IMG/VR virus record: IMGVR_UViG_3300024518_003578
Coordinates: 1-43,170 of that record
DNA: 43,170 nt
From: a virus
Reading direction: 5' to 3' (one strand)
Below are positions 1 through 5,993 of the stretch, in pieces; position 1 is the stretch's first letter, and every line of letters starts with the position of its first letter. Position numbers and translations under genes: made by a program. Under the pieces are notes generated by a model, which did no database searches, had not been told where the DNA came from, and saw only the letters and a list, made by a program, of their open reading frames with translations.

Positions 1-2
1 CC

Positions 3-83
3 TCTGCAATTAACGTCGGGAGGCTTCTCAAGCTGAACGGCAAGGCCACCCACTATTCGGGACGGTGGCAGATAATGATTTAA
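3..83 (+). CDS. C-terminal end of an unidentified protein (cut by window edge)
   Basis: Only the last 26 residues are present, open from the left edge and ending at TAA 81-83. They read SAINVGRLLKLNGKATHYSG followed by RWQIMI. The pattern of an alternating helix, a Gly and a final R-W-x-I strand resembles the winged-helix tails that close some phage primases or helicases, but this is too short to assign. The next gene follows 22 bases later on the same strand. I am fairly sure the frame is coding and unsure of the function. Confidence 0.45.
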   Translation, partial: SAINVGRLLKLNGKATHYSGRWQIMI

Positions 84-105
84 TGTAAGGCTGCGAGGGG
101 ATAGC

Positions 106-318
106 ATGGGCGCGACAGGACCAAAACCCGATCCCAGGGAAATAAATGATAGCATCAAGACAGGCAACGACCGCGCAAAGGCTCTGAAGGCTCAAGTTGA
201 TGTTGTCCAGATAAGTCATGTCCACCGACAGGATATTGAGGTAGTCAACCTGGTAGTCGAAGCCTATGCGCTAATGACGAAACTCATGGAACTGATAGAA
301 ACTAAGAGCGATAAATAG
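106..318 (+). CDS. Small hypothetical protein, 70 aa
   Basis: ATG start preceded by a GAGGGGAT ribosome site. The protein is charged and predicted mostly helical: a Pro-rich N-terminus, then one long amphipathic helix with many hydrophobic positions in the second half (around residues 40-65). There are no Cys residues and no membrane segment. It sits between the partial gene at the left edge and the ParB-like gene, with a 16-base gap to the latter, so it is probably part of the same operon. I do not recognise the family. Confidence 0.6.
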   Translation: MGATGPKPDPREINDSIKTGNDRAKALKAQVDVVQISHVHRQDIEVVNLVVEAYALMTKLMELIETKSDK

Positions 319-334
319 AACGTGAGGTTTTCTG

Positions 335-868
335 ATGACAGCAGACCCAGAAAACACAAAAGCACTCACCACGGCGGAGCTTGAAACAGAGCGGCTCCCC
401 TTGTCTGAAGTTTCACCTCATCCACAAAATCCACGCACACACAGCGATAGGCAAATAAAGGAACTCCAGAACAGTCTCTTGGAGCATGGCTATGCCGCCG
501 GCTCTATGACTGTGCAAAAGTCAACCATGCGACTCGTAAAGGGACACGGGGTATACGAGGCACTCAAAGGCTTAGGATGTGTAGACGCTGACTTTGTTGT
601 AGTCGACATGAACGATGATGAAGCGCTCTTGTTCCTGGCAAGAGATAACCGACTCAGTGACCTATCTGCGTTCGACGTGCCAAAACTGAAAGCTATCACC
701 GTGGAGCTCCAAGCATTAAATATTCCACTGGAGCGCATGGGATTTACGACTGAAGAATATGAGCCAATGGTTGGTATATTCCGTCCTACTAATGGACTGG
801 AACAACCACGATTGGATGAGAAGAAGCCTACAATCTGTCCGGAGTGTGGTCATGAGTGGACAACGTGA
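335..868 (+). CDS. ParB/Srx-like domain protein with C-terminal zinc knuckle
   Basis: 177 aa. Residues about 20-140 form a ParB/sulfiredoxin-type N-terminal domain: L-P-L-S-E-V-x-P-H-P-x-N-P-R opening, a central VQKSTMRLVKGHGVYEALKG stretch matching the ParB box II G-H-x-x-x-x-A, and an acidic/DNR tail (LARDNRLSD). The last 12 residues add a CPECGH zinc-knuckle motif. In phages this domain is common alone or fused to DNA methyltransferases, where it may bind or nick DNA; the biochemical role here is inference. Its 3' end overlaps the start of the Mom-type gene by 17 bases, implying translational coupling. It is a paralog of the N-terminal half of the methyltransferase at 2377-3630. Confidence 0.8.
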   Translation: MTADPENTKALTTAELETERLPLSEVSPHPQNPRTHSDRQIKELQNSLLEHGYAAGSMTVQKSTMRLVKGHGVYEALKGLGCVDADFVVVDMNDDEALLFLARDNRLSDLSAFDVPKLKAITVELQALNIPLERMGFTTEEYEPMVGIFRPTNGLEQPRLDEKKPTICPECGHEWTT

Positions 869-938
869 TGTTGATCTAAAAGTGGATTGGTGTTCGTATA
901 AGGCGGCGAAGTATGCTGTTGAGAACTGGCACTATAGC
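830..938 (+). repeat. Left arm of mom duplication, copy A
   Basis: A 109-base segment closely matching 1694-1802. It spans the end of the ParB-like gene (the CPECGH zinc knuckle), the 17-base overlap and the first codons of mom copy A up to the WHYS motif. Differences are mostly at third codon positions, so the repeat is old enough to have drifted under protein-level selection. Confidence 0.9.
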
Positions 939-1343
939 GGAAGGATGCCGATGAGCAAGTTGTTAAAACTTGGCGTTTGGGAAGATGGTGTTTTTATTGG
1001 TGTGGTAATATTTGGTAATGGCGCAACCCCATTCTTGCTTGTGCGGTATAATTTGTCTATCCAAGGAGGTTGCGAATTGGTGCGTATCGCATTAAAAAAA
1101 CATCGAGCTCCAATGTCACAAATTGTTAAAATTTCTATAGCAATGTTAAAGCAGCAATCGCCTAAATTGAGGTTAATTATATCATTTGCCGACCCGGGGG
1201 AGTCTCATCATGGCGGCATATATCAATCAGGTAATTGGTGTTATACAGGACGAAGCGTAGGGGCGTATTTTTTTCAAGATAAAAAGGGAAATTATGGCAT
1301 CCACGAAACGTATCGGAGGATTTATCGAAATCATCGAAAATGA
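852..1343 (+). CDS. mom: Mom-family DNA modification protein, copy A (main part)
   Basis: 163 aa with the ATG placed at 852 to match copy B and to sit inside the ParB-like stop, as in a coupled pair. Features of the Mu Mom family (GNAT-like fold, modifies adenine in phage DNA to protect it from restriction) are visible: W-H-Y-S near residue 31, G-V-W-E-D then F-I-G-V-V-I-F-G-x-G-A core strands, C-E-L-V-R-I-A-L, and S-F-A-D-P followed by HHGGIYQ. The usual C-terminal K-H-R-Y-L-x-P-L-D segment is missing from this frame and lies in the next open frame (1340-1555), overlapping by ATGA. So copy A is split compared with copy B. It may act through frameshifting or reinitiation, or be inactive. Confidence 0.82.
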   Translation: MSGQRDVDLKVDWCSYKAAKYAVENWHYSGRMPMSKLLKLGVWEDGVFIGVVIFGNGATPFLLVRYNLSIQGGCELVRIALKKHRAPMSQIVKISIAMLKQQSPKLRLIISFADPGESHHGGIYQSGNWCYTGRSVGAYFFQDKKGNYGIHETYRRIYRNHRK

Positions 1344-1555
1344 TTAGCCCATTAGATTGTATTAAGGTTTGGAAAGAGGGGAAACACCGGTATCTATATC
1401 CTTTGGACAAAGCAATGAGACGACAGATTGAGAAACTAAGACAGCCATATCCTAAGCGGGCGGCCACAGGAGGCACGTCTACTCCAATAGACGCAGGCGG
1501 TTCGATCCCGACCCGTCCGCTCCAGATTGCAGGGCAGAATGTCAAGGTAGTTTGA
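1340..1555 (+). CDS. Detached C-terminal segment of mom copy A
   Basis: 71 aa starting at the ATGA overlap with copy A. Residues 15-47 carry KHRYLYPLDKAM and QPYPKRAATGGTS, nearly identical to the C-terminus of copy B, so this is the missing end of Mom displaced into the -1 frame. The junction reads CGA AAA TGA; the run of four A permits a P-site -1 slip that would rejoin both parts. Alternatively this is a simple frameshift mutation. After residue 47 the frame runs on for about 24 residues through a tRNA-like sequence instead of stopping where copy B stops. Confidence 0.6.
   Translation: MISPLDCIKVWKEGKHRYLYPLDKAMRRQIEKLRQPYPKRAATGGTSTPIDAGGSIPTRPLQIAGQNVKVV
1382..1479 (+). repeat. Right arm of mom duplication, copy A
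   Basis: 98 bases matching 2247-2344 with the same length. It encodes the KHRYLYPLDKAM to ATGGTS segment. The last 50 bases or so are almost identical, a level much higher than in the mom core between the arms. Confidence 0.9.
1456..1524 (+). tRNA. Degenerate tRNA-Gly(UCC)-like element
   Basis: Acceptor strands GCGGGCG (1456-1462) and CGTCCGC (1514-1520) pair over 7 bp with one G-U. They are followed by discriminator T and CCA (1521-1524), the bacterial tRNA-Gly pattern. A T-loop TTCGATC (1501-1507) is flanked by a T-stem with a bulged A. An anticodon stem CGTCT/AGACG encloses an 8-base loop with TCC. The D-arm is reduced to GCC/GGC with no normal 8-9 linker and the total is only 69 bases, so it is probably a pseudo-tRNA or tRNA mimic. 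Its 5' half is also the mom coding end. A covariance-model scan would settle it. Confidence 0.4.
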
Positions 1556-1579
1556 CACAATAGGCAAGCATGATATAAT
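1552..1579 (+). promoter_or_regulatory. Consensus sigma70 promoter with extended -10
   Basis: A perfect TTGACA (1552-1557) lies 16 bases from a perfect TATAAT (1574-1579), which is preceded by TGA (TGn extended -10). Transcription would begin near 1586, upstream of the leader peptide and mom copy B. Perfect consensus elements are rare by chance, so this is one of the best-supported promoters in the window. Confidence 0.8.
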
Positions 1580-1645
1580 AGAAGTGAAAGATTGAAGATG
1601 CAGCCGGTTTAGCGGCCAGTTGCAGAGCAAGGGACGGCGGGGGAT

Positions 1646-1732
1646 GTGAGAGAAATAAGGCGGCTTTTTGATGGCGGCATGACTCCCAGCGCGACAATTT
1701 GTCCGGAGTGTGGTCATGAGTGGACAGTGTGA
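1646..1732 (+). CDS. Zinc-knuckle leader peptide overlapping mom copy B
   Basis: A 28-residue frame from GTG preceded by a G-rich stretch (GGGACGGCGGGGG). It ends in TICPECGHEWTV, nearly the same tail as the ParB-like protein, and overlaps the mom copy B start by the same 17 bases. It is either a remnant of the duplicated upstream gene or a retained coupling peptide. Known context: Mu mom translation depends on Com, a small zinc-finger protein whose gene overlaps the mom start. The likeness of arrangement is visible; shared function is speculation. Confidence 0.45.
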   Translation: MREIRRLFDGGMTPSATICPECGHEWTV

Positions 1733-1802
1733 TGTTGATTTAAAAGTTGATTGGTGCTCATATAAGGCGGCGAAGTACGCTGTTGAGAACTGGCACTATA
1801 GC
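1694..1802 (+). repeat. Left arm of mom duplication, copy B
   Basis: Partner of 830-938, same length (109 bases). It carries the end of the leader peptide and the start of mom copy B. Confidence 0.9.
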
Positions 1803-2348
1803 AAGACTATTCCGGCAAATAAAAGCAATAGATTCGGGATTTGGGAAAATAGTATTTTTATAGGATCGATCATTTATGGATTGGGAGCATCCCCGTCTCT
1901 TGGGAAACCATATGGGTTAAATATTTTCGAGACCTGCGAATTAACAAGAATAGCATTGAATGGGCATAGTTCTTGTGTTAGCCTGTTGATCGCTATAACA
2001 TTAAGATTGGTTAAAAAGCGAAATCCTAAATTGAGATTATGCATATCGTTTGCTGATCCCTACCATGAACATTATGGAGGGATATATCAAGCTGCTAATT
2101 GGATATATAGTGGGGCAACTAAGGGAGCAAGTAAGATGATTATGCTTTTGGATGGTTCGCTTATTGATCCCCGGCGATATAATGGTCATGGTCATAATAG
2201 AGCGTCGCCTATGCCGGCTGGTGCAAAAGAATTAAGTATGCCATCGAAACATCGTTATCTATACCCATTAGACAAAGCGATGAGACGACAGATCGAGAAG
2301 CTAAGACAGCCATATCCTAAGCGGGCGGCCACAGGAGGCACGTCATAG
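1716..2348 (+). CDS. mom: Mom-family DNA modification protein, copy B
   Basis: 210 aa, complete. The ATG at 1716 is the equivalent of the copy A start. The Mom family pattern is intact: WHYS, F-G-I-W-E-N, F-I-G-S-I-I-Y-G-x-G-A, C-E-L-T-R-I-A-L, S-F-A-D-P then HYGGIYQ, and the C-terminal KHRYLYPLDKAM helix. Family knowledge: Mom converts a fraction of DNA adenines to a bulky N6-modified form (methylcarbamoyl/acetamido type) that blocks many restriction enzymes. It is transcribed from the consensus promoter at 1552-1579 and coupled to a zinc-knuckle leader peptide. First and last segments are almost identical to copy A while the central 120 residues differ widely. Confidence 0.88.
   Translation: MSGQCDVDLKVDWCSYKAAKYAVENWHYSKTIPANKSNRFGIWENSIFIGSIIYGLGASPSLGKPYGLNIFETCELTRIALNGHSSCVSLLIAITLRLVKKRNPKLRLCISFADPYHEHYGGIYQAANWIYSGATKGASKMIMLLDGSLIDPRRYNGHGHNRASPMPAGAKELSMPSKHRYLYPLDKAMRRQIEKLRQPYPKRAATGGTS
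2247..2344 (+). repeat. Right arm of mom duplication, copy B
   Basis: Partner of 1382-1479, same length. Here the frame closes immediately with TAG (2346-2348), whereas copy A carries seven extra bases after the repeat and stays open. Confidence 0.9.
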
Positions 2349-2376
2349 GCAAACGGACAATGTGGAAAAGTGTAAT

Positions 2377-3630
2377 ATGAGCCAGAAAGACGAAAAACCA
2401 GATTTAGTCTGGAGAGAATTTAACAAATTAAAACCGCATCCGATGAATTCTAACACTCATCCAAAAGAGCAAATAGATTCGATGGCATCTATGTTAGAAC
2501 GTCTTGGTGATGGTAAGATCCAAATTTCAGTTCAAAAAAGCACAGGTCTTGTTATGACAGGGCATGGGTTGATAAAATCCATGAAGCAAGAAGGGCATAC
2601 AGGGGCTTGGGTTATCGAAAAAGATTATGATGATTCAACAGCACTTACATGGATGGAAGCCGACAATCAATATCAAAAGTTAAGCGTAATCGACAAGCCC
2701 ACACAACTGGCTAATCTGGTAGAACTAAAAAGGATTGATGTTGAGCTCCAGCCGCTAGGTTTTGAACTAAAAGCAATAGAAACTCTGAAACGAGAAGTCG
2801 ATAACCGCGTGATTACAGAAGACGACCCGCCAGAAGTTTCAGAAGAAGAACCGATCACCGAGACTGGCGACCTGTGGCATTTGGGAGCGCACCGCGTTCT
2901 GTGTGGCGATAGCACGCAGGCCGAGGACGTTGAGCGGGTAATGGACGGCGAGAAGGCTGATATGGTGTTTACTGACCCGCCTTATGGAATGGATCTCGAT
3001 ACTGACTGGTCTGACTGTATAGGCAGTATAGGCAGAAAGAATATGACCAAAGGGAACAAATACGAACCGGTGATCGGAGATGATCAGCCATTTGAACCAT
3101 CGCATTTATTCGAGATCGAATGTGGCGAAATGTTTCTTTTTGGTGCTGATTACTATGCCGAACGAATACCACAAAGAGATAAAGGTTCTTGGCTAGTTTG
3201 GGACAAGCGCAAGGAGTCTCAGAGCGATGCTATTGGATGTGAGTTCGAGTTGATTTGGTCAAAGATCAAACACAAAAGACGGATGCTTAGGCATGACTGG
3301 TTTGGTTTTTTGAGCAGCGGAAATCAGAGTGATGCCAGAAATAGAGTACACCCCACTCAGAAGCCTGTGTCGCTATGTGCTGATATAATGACCCAATGGG
3401 GGAGTGTTGATAATATAGTCTACGATCCTTATCTCGGCTCTGGCACAACGCTCATAGCCGCTGACCAGCTTGACAGGGTGTGCTATGGATTGGAGATAGC
3501 CCCGAAGTATTGCGACGTGATAGTCAAGCGGTACATAGCGCACAGGGAATCATCCGAGGACGTCTGGGTTGAGCGCGGAACTGACCGCATAGCCTGGGAG
3601 CAGATAACCAGATCGGTCAAGGTGATATGA
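2377..3630 (+). CDS. ParB-domain / N6-adenine DNA methyltransferase fusion
   Basis: 417 aa from ATG 2377 (an in-frame GTG at 2362 is possible; the ATG is better placed after AAAAG). Residues about 10-140 are a ParB-like domain related to the gene at 335-868 (shared VQKST...GHG). The rest is a beta-class amino-methyltransferase: GDLWHLGAHRVLCGDS entry, motif IV TDPPYGMD, HPTQKP, then motif I-like DPYLGSGTTLIAADQL with GLEIAPKYCDVIVKRY. DPPY and the order IV then I point to N6-adenine methylation. It probably protects phage DNA or serves packaging or replication timing. Its stop overlaps the next start (ATGATG), placing it in the operon leading to terminase. Confidence 0.9.
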   Translation: MSQKDEKPDLVWREFNKLKPHPMNSNTHPKEQIDSMASMLERLGDGKIQISVQKSTGLVMTGHGLIKSMKQEGHTGAWVIEKDYDDSTALTWMEADNQYQKLSVIDKPTQLANLVELKRIDVELQPLGFELKAIETLKREVDNRVITEDDPPEVSEEEPITETGDLWHLGAHRVLCGDSTQAEDVERVMDGEKADMVFTDPPYGMDLDTDWSDCIGSIGRKNMTKGNKYEPVIGDDQPFEPSHLFEIECGEMFLFGADYYAERIPQRDKGSWLVWDKRKESQSDAIGCEFELIWSKIKHKRRMLRHDWFGFLSSGNQSDARNRVHPTQKPVSLCADIMTQWGSVDNIVYDPYLGSGTTLIAADQLDRVCYGLEIAPKYCDVIVKRYIAHRESSEDVWVERGTDRIAWEQITRSVKVI

Positions 3631-3917
3631 TGGCAATGAGTTGGCTGGCAGGACGGTTGAAACAAATAATGGGTAAAGATTCTCAAGCGCCTTTAGTTTT
3701 TCCCTATGGCGAAACTGCTGGCTTGATAGGCGAGGCTGTTGCTGAGTATATCCCGGAGCATATGATTGAGGGAAATACTGTCTTTGAGATCAGCATGCTC
3801 ATGACCAGGCGGCCACACCAGCTAAGTCAGCAGGAAAACGTAAAACTTACAATGCGTATAGATGACAACTTGAATGTGCAAATGATGGAGTATCCAGAAA
3901 GTGCGAAGGTGATGTGA
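3627..3917 (+). CDS. Hypothetical protein, 96 aa
   Basis: Starts at overlapping ATGATG on the methyltransferase stop and ends two bases before the terminase small subunit start, so it belongs to the packaging operon. The centre looks alpha/beta (GETAGLIGEAVAEYIPEHM) and ends in a strand-rich segment VKLTMRIDDNLNVQMMEYP. It has no Cys, membrane segment or recognisable motif. Position just before the small terminase suggests a packaging accessory role, but nothing in the sequence proves it. Confidence 0.6.
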   Translation: MMAMSWLAGRLKQIMGKDSQAPLVFPYGETAGLIGEAVAEYIPEHMIEGNTVFEISMLMTRRPHQLSQQENVKLTMRIDDNLNVQMMEYPESAKVM

Positions 3918-3918
3918 T

Positions 3919-4416
3919 GTGGTCGAAACCAAACGGCATGGAGACGCATTCGATTATTACTACTCCCTGGGTAACAGCCGAAGTTATATGCAAGTTGCAC
4001 AGGAGTTGCACGTTTCCAAGACATCGGTAGCTAAGTGGTCAAAGGCTTTTAACTGGAACGAAAGAGTCATCCAGCGCGACCTTGAGATAAACAAGAAAAC
4101 CGAAGAGAAAACCAACGATGCCATAGTTAATACGAAGGCAGATTATCGAGCAGATATTAGGTTGGCTCTACAGCCCATCAAGGCGTTGATAAATTCAGCA
4201 ATCATCGAAAAAGAGAATCCAAAGACAGGGAAAAAAGAAAGTGTAATAAAGTTTTCAGTCGAGGATCCCAAAGACATGGCGAGCATGATAACGTCACTTG
4301 AGAAACTAATTAAAGCAGATTTGCTCCTGATGGGCGAGGCAGATAGTCATGCGCAATTAAGTGGATCTGCCATTTCATTCAATTTCGGAAATAAACTTAC
4401 TGAGGATGACATCTAG
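3919..4416 (+). CDS. Probable terminase small subunit
   Basis: 165 aa, GTG start at 3919 in the TGATGTG junction. The N-terminus holds a helix-turn-helix (SYMQVAQELHVSKTSVAKWSKAFNW, residues about 20-45) of the type small terminases use to bind the packaging site. A long charged helical oligomerisation region follows, with an acidic C-terminus. It directly precedes the large subunit with a 1-base overlap (TAGTG). Length and position match the PBSX/SPP1-like small subunits. The DNA site recognised is not evident. Confidence 0.75.
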   Translation: MVETKRHGDAFDYYYSLGNSRSYMQVAQELHVSKTSVAKWSKAFNWNERVIQRDLEINKKTEEKTNDAIVNTKADYRADIRLALQPIKALINSAIIEKENPKTGKKESVIKFSVEDPKDMASMITSLEKLIKADLLLMGEADSHAQLSGSAISFNFGNKLTEDDI

Positions 4417-5705
4417 TGGAAATAGATATGGTGGAGACGACCAACTCCCAATTCTTCGACTTGACAAAATGCCACGACCGATATTTATTACCATACGGCG
4501 GTGGCGGCAGCGGCAAGAGTCACGAAGTAGCTCAGAAGATCCTCGTGAGAATCGAAAAAGCAGCGATGAACGGTTATCATGAGGGCTTTTTGTGTTTACG
4601 GAAGACGTCGCCAGATGTAAAACGGTCGGTTTTTGCTCTTTTCAAGACATATCTAGACCTCTGGGATCTACAAGGAATCACATCCAACAAAACAGACCTA
4701 TCCTATACCTGGCCTGGTGGCCAGTTCATATCCTGTGGCGGGCTTGATGACCCAGAGAAGGTGAAGTCGATTGAGAATATAACGGGGGTCTGGATGGAAG
4801 AGGCGACTCAGTTCACTTTAAGCGATTTCAGGCAACTCGATCTCCGGCTTCGGGGCGAGGCTCCTAGCTATTATCAAATTATAATGACATTCAATCCAAT
4901 GGATGATGCAAGCTGGATCAATGATGAGTTCTTTGATTCAGAAAAATCCCCCAAACTGGAATCATGGGATAACGGTAACAGCTTCCGAGTCATGAAAACC
5001 ATCACTATAGAAGAGTTGAAGAAAGAGATTGAAATGTATGCCACTGCCATTCACTCCACCTGGCGCAACAACAAATGGGTGGACGATCAATACGTCGCCA
5101 TGCTTACCGCTCTAAAGGAAAGCGACCCCGCACGATACAGTATATACGATCAAGGGTTATGGACTGCGTTGGCACAGCGTATATATGTCAACTACGAAGA
5201 GATAAGCGAAGCTGATTGGCCTGAACATTTTGACGAAGTGTTTTATGGAATGGATTTTGGCTATGCCAAACCAACTGCACTGATCATGATAGGCCTGAAA
5301 GATGGCGAAGTATATGAGAAGGAACTCATATATGAAAGCGAGTTAAAAAATGTTTCCAGAATAGCCAGGATGGAAGAACTGGATATAGACAAGAATGATG
5401 AAATATTTGCCGATCCGTCAGAGCCGGAGTTCATAGATGAAATATATGACGCTGGATTCAATATCAAACCAGCAAACAATTCAGTTATAGCTGGTATCGA
5501 TTGTGTGAATACTAAGCGCTCAAAGATATTGACTACAAGCATTAATCATCTTTGGGAAAAGAAGAAGTATCGCAGAAAAGAAGACAAGAATGGCAATATC
5601 CTTGAAGATCCTGTGAAAGAAAATGACCATCTTCAGGATGCTGAGAGATACGCATTATTTTCTCGCTTCCATGATGATGACAAGCCAGCCATTTGGGTTT
5701 TGTGA
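4416..5705 (+). CDS. terL: Terminase large subunit
   Basis: 429 aa, GTG start overlapping the previous TAG (an ATG at 4428 is an alternative). The ATPase domain shows Walker A YGGGGSGKS at about residues 27-35 and a Walker B region GVWMEEATQF. The C-terminal nuclease domain starts at YGMDFGYAKPTALIMIG, with a second acidic site at ADPSEPEFIDEI and a third near NDHLQDAERYALF, the RNase H-like metal site layout of the Terminase_3/PBSX XtmB group. It cuts concatemeric DNA and drives it into the prohead through the portal encoded downstream. Length is typical and all key motifs are present. Confidence 0.95.
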   Translation: MEIDMVETTNSQFFDLTKCHDRYLLPYGGGGSGKSHEVAQKILVRIEKAAMNGYHEGFLCLRKTSPDVKRSVFALFKTYLDLWDLQGITSNKTDLSYTWPGGQFISCGGLDDPEKVKSIENITGVWMEEATQFTLSDFRQLDLRLRGEAPSYYQIIMTFNPMDDASWINDEFFDSEKSPKLESWDNGNSFRVMKTITIEELKKEIEMYATAIHSTWRNNKWVDDQYVAMLTALKESDPARYSIYDQGLWTALAQRIYVNYEEISEADWPEHFDEVFYGMDFGYAKPTALIMIGLKDGEVYEKELIYESELKNVSRIARMEELDIDKNDEIFADPSEPEFIDEIYDAGFNIKPANNSVIAGIDCVNTKRSKILTTSINHLWEKKKYRRKEDKNGNILEDPVKENDHLQDAERYALFSRFHDDDKPAIWVL

Positions 5706-5716
5706 GGGATACAGCT

Positions 5717-5992
5717 ATGCCAAAGTTTCGTAAACGCAAGCATGTAGAAGGTTCTGTATTCTCAGAGAACATGACAGGCTTTAAGCGTGGCGATATTCTC
5801 GTTGTATCAGGGGTTGCAGGTGTTGACGAAAAATATAGAATTAAAAAAGTCAAAGACGATGCCTTGACATTCGGTAATATACACTGGTATCATAAAGGGT
5901 GGCGTTTAATGCGGATGTTAATGAGCGCCTTTTATTGGGGATGCAAGGTATTGTTTGTGAAATGTCGCATACATAGACTTCGTAAAGGATAG
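5717..5992 (+). CDS. Small basic hypothetical protein
   Basis: 91 aa with ATG 5717 chosen because AGGGAT lies 8 bases upstream; an in-frame TTG at 5693 lacks a ribosome site. The protein is rich in Lys/Arg. An MTGFKRGDILVVSGVAGVDEKYRIKKV-like segment suggests a small beta barrel (SH3/KOW-like). It ends with an amphipathic stretch containing WHKGW-like aromatic residues and two Cys. It lies between terminase and portal, one base before the portal start. No family recognised. Confidence 0.6.
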   Translation: MPKFRKRKHVEGSVFSENMTGFKRGDILVVSGVAGVDEKYRIKKVKDDALTFGNIHWYHKGWRLMRMLMSAFYWGCKVLFVKCRIHRLRKG

Positions 5993-5993
5993 C

